This document shows positions 1-5,518 of a stretch of DNA of 7,383 bases, in pieces. Location of the stretch: positions 1-7,383 of the forward strand of contig JAVVEH010000082.1 in NCBI GenBank assembly GCA_032251435.1, written 5' to 3'. Position numbers and translations under genes: made by a program. The notes beneath the pieces were generated by a model, which saw only the letters and a list, made by a program, of their open reading frames with translations, ran no database searches and was not told the DNA's origin. The first letter of the stretch is position 1, and the number at the start of each line of letters is the position of its first letter. The DNA comes from JAVVEH01 sp032251435 (GTDB lineage: Bacteria > Verrucomicrobiota > Lentisphaeria > Oligosphaerales > MVZH01).

Positions 1-22
1 TAATATAGGTTAGTGTTAAAGA

Positions 23-51
23 TTGCGCAAGTTTAAATTTTACATTATACT
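23..51 (+). promoter_or_regulatory. Candidate sigma70-type promoter for the esterase gene
   Basis: A -35-like TTGCGC (23-28, 3 of 6 consensus bases) and a -10-like TATACT (46-51, 5 of 6) are separated by exactly 17 bp. Transcription would start near position 58, giving a leader of about 22 nt before the ATG at 81. The surrounding DNA is strongly AT-rich, so a chance match is possible, but spacing and position are right. Only a short GGA (71-73) could serve as a ribosome-binding site. Confidence 0.45.
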
Positions 52-80
52 AGTACTCAATTACCAAACTGGATCATTTT

Positions 81-821
81 ATGCGTTATTTTTCCTCTTT
101 ATTCGCCCTTCTTTTCGGTGTTTGTTCTATCAACGCGGCCGAGACACCCGATGAGATTTATCTGCTGATTGGTCAGTCCAACATGGCGGGCCGCGCCACA
201 ATCACCCCGGAACTTTCCGGGGAACTAAGCGGGGCTATGCTCCTGAACGCCGAGGGGAAATGGGAGGCGGCGAAAAATCCGCTCAACCGCTATTCAACCA
301 TCCGCAAGGGGCTGAATATGCAGAAATTGGGGGTGGGTTACGGATTCGCCCGGGAAATGATTGCCCAACGCCCCAGGATCACCGTCGGCCTGGTTGTCAA
401 CGCCAAGGGAGGCACTAAAATCGACCTCTGGCAGGAGGGCAGTAAATTCTTTAATGACGCGGTCGCTAGGGCCAAACAGGCGGTCGCCGCCGGGGGCGCG
501 CTCAAAGGCATCTGCTGGCATCAGGGGGAATCCAATGCCGATGATCCCGACTATTTGAAAAAGATGACCGCGCTGGTTATCGCCTTAAGAAAAGAATTGG
601 GGGACAAAGACCTGCCTTTTGTGGTAGGAGAGACCTGTAAGGCACAAAAAGAACGCCCCGTCAACGAGCAGCTCCGTCAGCTACCTAAAACGGTCCCCCA
701 CACGGCATGTGTATCCGCCGAGGAACTAAAAGCGCAGGATGGAAATACGCACTTTGACACCGTGGCGCAATTGGAAATTGGCAAACGCTATGCCACCGAG
801 ATGCTCAAGCTTCTCAAATGA
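81..821 (+). CDS. Exported sialate O-acetylesterase-like (SGNH/GDSL) carbohydrate esterase
   Basis: This 246-residue protein is a single-domain member of the SASA (DUF303/CE6-like) branch of SGNH esterases, which remove O-acetyl groups from sugars or polysaccharides. Visible in the sequence: a hydrophobic N-terminal signal peptide (about residues 2-19; likely cleavage after Ala19 or Ala20, no good lipobox at Cys15); the nucleophile block GQSNM with Ser33; the WHQGESN block at 146-152; and a C-terminal DGNTHFD block (220-226) with the probable catalytic Asp220 and His224, followed by the family's GKRYA ending. Family knowledge makes it an exported esterase acting outside the cytoplasm. The substrate cannot be read from sequence; acetylated xylan, pectin or other glycans are as likely as sialic acid. 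The length suits the short single-domain form. A promoter lies just upstream, and 164 bp separate it from the next gene. Confidence 0.88.
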   Translation: MRYFSSLFALLFGVCSINAAETPDEIYLLIGQSNMAGRATITPELSGELSGAMLLNAEGKWEAAKNPLNRYSTIRKGLNMQKLGVGYGFAREMIAQRPRITVGLVVNAKGGTKIDLWQEGSKFFNDAVARAKQAVAAGGALKGICWHQGESNADDPDYLKKMTALVIALRKELGDKDLPFVVGETCKAQKERPVNEQLRQLPKTVPHTACVSAEELKAQDGNTHFDTVAQLEIGKRYATEMLKLLK

Positions 822-920
822 CCCGTTTCATTTACATCGCGGACACATCCACTTATTTTGACTGAATAAGATATGAACATGGCCTGATTAGCCATTGGCT
901 GGAGCCGGGAAGGCGGTATC

Positions 921-980
921 TTAAGTGCTTTTAACCCAAGCCGACTCGATTCCATAAAATTTCTAGTGGAAAACACTTAA
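921..980. promoter_or_regulatory. Inverted repeat upstream of the UroD-like gene (possible operator or leader hairpin)
   Basis: TTAAGTGCTTTT (921-932) is the reverse complement of AAAACACTTAA (970-980) except for one extra C. The arms are separated by 37 nt, and the right arm ends 5 bp before the ATG at 986. The arms flank or overlap the candidate promoter elements at 931-960, an arrangement that would suit an operator pair, or a weak leader hairpin if transcription starts upstream. The arms are AT-rich, so chance is possible. No regulator gene is present in the window. Confidence 0.3.
931..960 (+). promoter_or_regulatory. Weak candidate promoter for the UroD-like gene
   Basis: TTAACC (931-936, 4 of 6 to the -35 consensus) is followed after 18 bp by TAAAAT (955-960, 5 of 6 to the -10 consensus). 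A start near 967 would leave a leader of about 19 nt. There is no convincing Shine-Dalgarno sequence before the ATG at 986. A better -35 look-alike, TTGACT at 858-863, has no -10 box at the right distance. Confidence 0.28.
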
Positions 981-985
981 ATCCC

Positions 986-2068
986 ATGACATCTAAAGAA
1001 CGCATTCGCGCGGCCCTGCATGGCCAGCCGGTCGATCATACCCCGTTTTCACCCTTCCTGGCCTATGTGTGGGAATACTTCCCGCTGGATGTCCAGGCGG
1101 CCGGACGGCTGGCCTTCCATCACAGAGTCGGGGCGGATCCGTTATGGCGGGGGGCGCCATGCCCGGTGAAGGCGATCATGCCCGAGGGGATTGAACGGAA
1201 AACCGTGGACGAAGGTGACCGCGTCGTCACGCATGTGTCAACCCCGGTGGGGAACCTGAGGTTCGCCTACGCCAAAAGCGACGCGGGCAACACCGATTTT
1301 TTAGTGGAGCATCCCCTGAAAACTGAAGAAGACTATAAAGTCCGCATGTGGATGGAGGAAGGCGTCCGCTATAAATCCAACGCCGAAGCCGTCGCCGAAC
1401 ATTTCGCTACCAATGGCCAAGAAGGCCTGTCCCTCGGACAATTGATCCCCCGCTGCAAGTCAGCCTACCAGGATTTAGTCGAATTCTTCGCCGGCACTGA
1501 GGAATTGATCTATGCGCAAATGGATTTTCCGGACACGGTGCGCGCCCTCTGGGAGGTCATGGTGGCGAATGACCTTAAGGCGGTTAAGATGAGCCTGGAA
1601 TCCGATTATGAGCATTTCATCACCTGGGAGGATTCCAGCACACAGAATTACTCGCCGGGGCAATATGACGCATTTATCGGCAGTGAGATTGGCGAATGGT
1701 GCCGGCTCCTGGCCGGCGCCGGCAAGTATTATGTGCAGCATGCCTGCGGCCATGTCGCCGCGTTGACCGAACGCATGCGTGACCACGGTGTCTTCGCTAT
1801 CGAAAGCATTTCCCCGCCGCCCACCGGCAATCTCTCCATCAAGGACGCGCGCGCCATGATCGGCGACAGCATGGGCATCATCGGCGGCATTGAACCCACA
1901 CAGTTTCTAAACCTGCACGGTGATGATCTCCGCCGGTATACGGAATCGGTCATCGATGACGCGCGCGGCGGCCCCTTCGTCCTCGCCAATTCAGACTCCT
2001 GCCCGCCCGGAGTCACCGTGGAGAAATTCAAATTGGTCGCGGATGTCGCCAAAGCCACCAGGTCATAA
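986..2068 (+). CDS. UroD-superfamily protein, probable zinc-dependent methyltransferase (MtaA/CmuA-like)
   Basis: This 360-residue protein has the uroporphyrinogen decarboxylase (TIM-barrel) family layout. It begins with MTSKERIRAALHGQPVDHTP, close to the usual family N-terminus, which supports this start; the reading frame is stopped upstream at 932-934. The RQAGRY-type N-terminal motif of true HemE is absent. Instead the sequence shows H252-A-C254-G-H256 and a later C339 in DSCPPG, matching the His-x-Cys-x(n)-Cys zinc-ligand pattern of the methylcobamide:CoM methyltransferases MtaA and MtbA and of CmuA. Inference: it transfers methyl groups, probably with a corrinoid protein and a thiol or tetrahydrofolate partner, and acts in the cytoplasm (no signal peptide). 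No corrinoid protein is encoded here. Related UroD-like proteins often occur in many copies with unknown function, so the substrate is open. It could contribute to demethylation of methylated sugars, but that rests only on its neighbours. Confidence 0.78.
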   Translation: MTSKERIRAALHGQPVDHTPFSPFLAYVWEYFPLDVQAAGRLAFHHRVGADPLWRGAPCPVKAIMPEGIERKTVDEGDRVVTHVSTPVGNLRFAYAKSDAGNTDFLVEHPLKTEEDYKVRMWMEEGVRYKSNAEAVAEHFATNGQEGLSLGQLIPRCKSAYQDLVEFFAGTEELIYAQMDFPDTVRALWEVMVANDLKAVKMSLESDYEHFITWEDSSTQNYSPGQYDAFIGSEIGEWCRLLAGAGKYYVQHACGHVAALTERMRDHGVFAIESISPPPTGNLSIKDARAMIGDSMGIIGGIEPTQFLNLHGDDLRRYTESVIDDARGGPFVLANSDSCPPGVTVEKFKLVADVAKATRS

Positions 2069-2079
2069 AAAAGAAAAAA

Positions 2080-2152
2080 ACAAAAAGATCCTGACAAAAA
2101 AAATGGACATCAGTGAGAAGACCCTTTTTTGCGCCTTTTTGTGGCTATTTTT
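2080..2152 (+). terminator. Possible weak terminator in an A-rich/T-rich spacer
   Basis: Directly after the UroD-like stop codon the + strand is very A-rich and then becomes T-rich. ACAAAAAG (2080-2087) can pair with CTTTTTGT (2135-2142), followed by a short T run at 2148-2152. The loop is 47 nt and the stem is almost all A-T, so this is not a canonical intrinsic terminator. Its place between a gene end and a new promoter is the main support. The rest of the spacer (2069-2205) holds nothing else I can support. Confidence 0.2.
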
Positions 2153-2205
2153 AACACGGCCACCCTGCCTGCCCCGGTTCTGCCAAATTCTTTAGTATTT
2201 TCACC

Positions 2206-2233
2206 TTGACCCAAAATAACTCATGAGTATATT
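2206..2233 (+). promoter_or_regulatory. Good sigma70-type promoter upstream of the ATPase gene
   Basis: TTGACC (2206-2211) matches the -35 consensus at 5 of 6 bases and TATATT (2228-2233) matches the -10 consensus at 5 of 6, with a 16-bp spacer. This is the best promoter match in the window. Transcription would start near 2240, about 33 nt before the ATG at 2273, and could run on into the GH63-like gene, which begins 17 bp after the ATPase stop. Confidence 0.55.
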
Positions 2234-2272
2234 AACACTTACCTTAAATTACTAACAACTTATCCTTTCGCT

Positions 2273-3412
2273 ATGGCTCCCCGGTATCTTTACAATTGGA
2301 TCGAAGAAGATTTGAACGAACGGATGGTCTTCATCGGGGGTCCCCGGCAAGTGGGAAAAACAACCCTGTCTTTGGATGTGCTCGCGGATCCCCGGCGTGA
2401 ACAGGCGTCCACATACCTCAATTGGGACTTACTGGCCGATCGGGAAAAAATATTAACTGACCGCCTGCCGGTGGATCAACCCCGGATCGTGCTGGATGAA
2501 ATTCATAAATTCGCCGATTGGCGACGCCTGGTCAAAGGGATATACGATAAAAACCGATCGTCGTTATCGGTGATTGTGACGGGTTCCGCCCGACTGGATC
2601 ATTACAGAAAAGGTGGCGACTCGCTCCAGGGTCGCTATAACTATTATCGTCTGCATCCCTTTTCCATACCCGAATGGGACAGTGCCTGCAGTGAAAAATC
2701 TCAACAGCTACTGCTCAAGTTTGGCGGTTTTCCGGAGCCATTGACGAAAGCCACCGAACGTTTTCACCGCCGGTGGCAACGGGAGATGTTCGCCCGTGTT
2801 TTGAACGAGGATTTGCGTGAGCTTGAAAATGTCCAGGAAAGTTCCCGGCTGGAGCTGTTGTTGGCCCATCTGCCCGAATGCGTCGGTTCGCCATTGTCGG
2901 TGAATCAGCTCCGAAAATTGCTACAGGTCGCCCATAGCTCGGTGGAACGCTGGCTGACAATTTTTGAAAACCTGTACCTCACTTTCCGCATTTCCCCCTA
3001 TGGCACATCACGCATACGAGCCGTGAAAAAGGAGCAAAAACTGTATTTCCGCGATTGGTCGCGCGTCAGCGATCCCGGCGCGCGATTTGAAAATATGGCA
3101 GCCTGCCATCTCCTGAAGTATTGCGATTTTATCGAAGACACACAAGGGCATCATATGGAATTGCGCTACCTGCGGGACACAGATGCCCGGGAAGTCGACT
3201 TTGTTGTCCTTCGGGACGGAAAACCCGAATTCGCTGTGGAATGCAAATGCGGAGATCGCGAACTGTCACCAGCCTGCGCCTATTTTCGTGAGCGCAGCGA
3301 CATTCCAGAATTCTACCAGGTGCACTTGGAATCCGAGACCTACGGGAACCCCGCATCCGGCACCCAGGCCCTGCCATTCCATACATTCTGCCACCTGAAA
3401 AAGCTGCCTTGA
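2273..3412 (+). CDS. AAA_14/DUF4143 family ATPase with PD-(D/E)xK-like C-terminus
   Basis: This 379-residue protein is a typical-length DUF4143 ATPase. The N-terminal AAA_14 domain has a Walker A motif GPRQVGKTT (23-31, Lys29), a Walker B motif RIVLDEIHK (71-79, Asp75-Glu76) and a sensor-like VTGSARLD (102-109). The middle carries the FGGFPEPL block and the helix-rich region typical of DUF4143. The C-terminus reads EVDFVV...FAVECK (Glu307, Asp309, Glu323, Lys325), the arrangement of a PD-(D/E)xK nuclease-like fold. The family is very widespread and often lies on accessory DNA; its role is unresolved (proposals include DNA-associated or stress functions). It is cytoplasmic, with no signal peptide. 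It has its own strong promoter but no Shine-Dalgarno sequence, and the next gene starts 17 bp after its stop, so the two may be co-transcribed. All ATPase motifs look intact and I see no frameshift. Confidence 0.9.
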   Translation: MAPRYLYNWIEEDLNERMVFIGGPRQVGKTTLSLDVLADPRREQASTYLNWDLLADREKILTDRLPVDQPRIVLDEIHKFADWRRLVKGIYDKNRSSLSVIVTGSARLDHYRKGGDSLQGRYNYYRLHPFSIPEWDSACSEKSQQLLLKFGGFPEPLTKATERFHRRWQREMFARVLNEDLRELENVQESSRLELLLAHLPECVGSPLSVNQLRKLLQVAHSSVERWLTIFENLYLTFRISPYGTSRIRAVKKEQKLYFRDWSRVSDPGARFENMAACHLLKYCDFIEDTQGHHMELRYLRDTDAREVDFVVLRDGKPEFAVECKCGDRELSPACAYFRERSDIPEFYQVHLESETYGNPASGTQALPFHTFCHLKKLP

Positions 3413-3429
3413 AATAGAAAAAAAGACGT

Positions 3430-5298
3430 ATGACACCACCATTTCTCAAAAACGGCTGGAACACCTGGAATGTGCGAAGTGTGCTGTCCCACGTCCATTT
3501 GCCTGAAGGGTTCGCCATCTCCCTGGGCATCAAGAGCTACCACAGCGGTCACTGCCTGCGCGAAGCGCTGATCGGGCGTGATGGCAAGAAAAACACGTCA
3601 GGCACCGCCGGACCGGGGAATGTTGAATCCATCCGCCCGGGACCCCACGCCTATGACGGATCGTTCACATCACTCGAACTGGAATGGGACGGGGTCAAAA
3701 TACGTGTGGAGACGGCGGTGGACGCTGGCGACTGGTTCGCCGTTGTGACACCGTTGAACACACAGGTCAAGACCGCCTGTCTGACCATTGAGGCCGGTGT
3801 ACTCTGGGGATGTCCGGGTTATGCCCGGCGGGATGGGGACACACTGGAAATCCAGAACGAAAAGACACGTGTGACAGTCGCGGTTTCCGCGTGTCCGCGG
3901 AATGAACCGGTCACGGAAATGACCGGTCCCTATCTGCTGATTCCTCTGGATGAGCCGATCTGCGTCTCCACTAACTTCGATAAGCTGGCGGAAACGGACG
4001 CGATTGTTAATAAAACAAAACAGACCTATCTGGCCAGCCGCACGCGGCCGGACACCAAACAACAGGAGCTCTACGACGCCATGCAGATCTGCCTGGCTTG
4101 GGACACGATCTATGACCCCTTCCGGGATCGAGTCATTTCACCCGTCAGCCGGATTTGGAGCTGTGACAATGGCGGTTGGGTTTTGTTTGACTGGGACACC
4201 TACTTCGCCGCCTGGATGGCGGGACTGGAAAACAAAAACCTGGCCTATTCGAACGCCTGCGCCATCACTGAGCTGGCCACCGATACAGGCATGGTCCCCG
4301 GCATGACCCGGGCCAACGGGCTCAAAACCCACGATCGGTCCCAGCCCCCGGTGGGAGCCATGACCGTGCGGGCGCTTTGTGACATGCATGGGGAAACGGT
4401 GCTTGCTGAACGACTCTTCGACCGCCTGCTCGGATGGAACCGCTGGTATGCTGAACATCGCGACTGGGACGGCTATCTGTGCTGGGGATCCAACCCTTAC
4501 AAAGCCAATATCGGACACATCCTTGAGACGGTCGTCTTAAATACGAAATTCGCCTCCATGCTCGAATCCGGGCTCGACAACTCCCCCATGTACAAAGAAG
4601 TCGGCTACGACAAAGAGCGTAACCTGATGGCTCTGGCTGACGTGGGCCTCATGTCGTTCTATATCACCGATTGCCGTGACCTCGCGGACCTCGCGAAACG
4701 CGTGGGCCGCGGCGAGGTGGTGGACGAACTTGATCAACGGGCCGAAAAATACATGCGAAGCCTGCAAACCCTGTGGTGTGAGAAGACGGGGCTGTTCCTC
4801 AACAAACATTTGGATACCGGTGAGTTCCAGCACCGGTACTCGCCGACGCATTTTTATCCCCTGCTCGCGGAGGCCGCGACCCAGGAACAAGCCGAGCGGA
4901 TGATCAAGGAACACTTCTTCAATCCGGATGAATTCTGGGGCGACTGGATTCTGCCGTCCATCGCCCGGAACGATCCCATGTATCCGGAGCAGGACTACTG
5001 GCGCGGCCGGATCTGGGCGCCCATGAATTTTCTCGTCTATCTCGGTCTGCGTAAATACAATCTTCCGGAAGCCCGAAAAGCCCTGGTGGAAAAATCTGAG
5101 GCGTTGCTCCTGAAAGAGTGGCGTGAACACGGTCATGTTCACGAAAACTACTGCGGCGACACCGGTATGGGCTGCGGAACGGACAAGCATAACAGCGACG
5201 CCTTCTATCACTGGGGTGGCCTTCTCGCACTTATCTCGATCATGGAACATGAGCGGCTAAAGAATGATGAAAGACCCAAACACCCAAATACCCAATGA
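3430..5298 (+). CDS. GH63/MGH1-like (alpha/alpha)6-barrel glycoside hydrolase
   Basis: This 622-residue protein resembles the GH63 / mannosylglycerate-hydrolase-like clan, inverting alpha-glycosidases that include alpha-glucosidases and MGH. About residues 1-180 look like an N-terminal beta-sandwich domain; about 200-615 form the helical barrel. Barrel motifs are FDWDTYF (253-259), where Asp254 or Asp256 probably supplies the general acid, YWRGRIWAPMNF (523-534), a variant of the clan's YWRGPIW, and HENYCGDTG (571-579), where Glu572 is the likely general base by analogy with GH63. There is no signal peptide, so it should act in the cytoplasm on imported oligosaccharides. The start follows the ATPase stop by 17 bp with no clear Shine-Dalgarno sequence; coupling is possible. 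The last codons (PKHPNTQ and the TGA) lie inside the repeat that begins at 5274, so the native end may have been replaced. Substrate specificity cannot be assigned; an alpha-glucoside or alpha-mannoside is likely. Confidence 0.8.
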   Translation: MTPPFLKNGWNTWNVRSVLSHVHLPEGFAISLGIKSYHSGHCLREALIGRDGKKNTSGTAGPGNVESIRPGPHAYDGSFTSLELEWDGVKIRVETAVDAGDWFAVVTPLNTQVKTACLTIEAGVLWGCPGYARRDGDTLEIQNEKTRVTVAVSACPRNEPVTEMTGPYLLIPLDEPICVSTNFDKLAETDAIVNKTKQTYLASRTRPDTKQQELYDAMQICLAWDTIYDPFRDRVISPVSRIWSCDNGGWVLFDWDTYFAAWMAGLENKNLAYSNACAITELATDTGMVPGMTRANGLKTHDRSQPPVGAMTVRALCDMHGETVLAERLFDRLLGWNRWYAEHRDWDGYLCWGSNPYKANIGHILETVVLNTKFASMLESGLDNSPMYKEVGYDKERNLMALADVGLMSFYITDCRDLADLAKRVGRGEVVDELDQRAEKYMRSLQTLWCEKTGLFLNKHLDTGEFQHRYSPTHFYPLLAEAATQEQAERMIKEHFFNPDEFWGDWILPSIARNDPMYPEQDYWRGRIWAPMNFLVYLGLRKYNLPEARKALVEKSEALLLKEWREHGHVHENYCGDTGMGCGTDKHNSDAFYHWGGLLALISIMEHERLKNDERPKHPNTQ

Positions 5299-5472
5299 AG
5301 GTCAAAGTTCCAATCACTAAAAGCCGAATGTCAAGATTTTAAGTCGGTGCGAGAAAACAAAAAAAGAACAGGTGGCTAAACATCTCCTTCATATTCTTCG
5401 TGACGTCTTTCATTTTTTTGAGATTCGATTATTTTTTCATTCAGAATTTCTTGGGTGTTTGGGTATTTGGGT
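5274..5472. repeat. About 200-bp element bounded by inverted arrays of an 8-bp unit (MITE-like or folded repeat)
   Basis: The left end (5274-5297) holds three units, ACCCAAAC, ACCCAAAT and ACCCAATG. The right end (5449-5472) holds the same array inverted: read on the - strand it gives ACCCAAAT, ACCCAAAC and ACCCAAGA. The 14-bp string ACCCAAACACCCAA occurs perfectly on both strands at the two ends. The interior (5298-5448) is AT-rich and has no credible gene. It has an A-rich stretch near 5351-5368 and T-rich stretches near 5412-5436, and the strings CGAATGTCAAGA (left half) and CGAATCTCAAAA (right half, - strand) hint that the whole element is an imperfect hairpin. No transposase is present and I see no clear target-site duplication. 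It could be a non-autonomous mobile repeat, an intergenic repeat family, or a structure acting as terminator or mRNA stabiliser between the two hydrolase genes. Except for the left array, which overlaps the end of the GH63-like gene, it occupies most of the 220-bp gap at 5299-5518. Confidence 0.7.
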
Positions 5473-5518
5473 ATTCAAAAATTTTGTGACCTATTAACAT
5501 AAATAAAGAGAACGACAC

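Noticed and set aside
81..140. Lipoprotein signal at Cys15 of the esterase
   Set aside because: The residue before the cysteine is Val, which does not fit a lipobox (Gly, Ala or Ser expected); a normal signal peptidase I site at Ala19/Ala20 fits better.
881..906. Short palindromic segment (AGCC-ATT-GGCT core with outer GGC/GCC) as a terminator for the esterase gene
   Set aside because: The core stem is only 4 bp and no T run follows, so there is no support for intrinsic termination.
986..2068. Annotation as uroporphyrinogen decarboxylase HemE
   Set aside because: The HemE RQAGRY-type motif is absent and methyltransferase-like zinc ligands are present. No other heme synthesis gene is nearby.
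2103..2195. Small + strand ORF (30 codons from the ATG at 2103) with a hydrophobic stretch
   Set aside because: There is no ribosome-binding site, it lies in the A-rich/T-rich spacer, and the hydrophobicity is explained by T-rich codons.
4537..5250. Long open frame (237 codons) on the - strand
   Set aside because: It lies wholly inside the GH63-like gene, has no recognisable domain, and is typical of an antisense shadow in GC-rich coding DNA.
5339..5413. 24-codon ORF on the - strand inside the repeat element
   Set aside because: It is short, has no recognisable family, and its hydrophobic part comes from an A/T homopolymer tract. I cannot distinguish it from chance.
5467..5497. Promoter for the GH36-like gene arising from the repeat (TTGGGT and TATTAA)
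   Set aside because: Matches are 3 of 6 and 4 of 6 with a 19-bp spacer, which is too poor to annotate.
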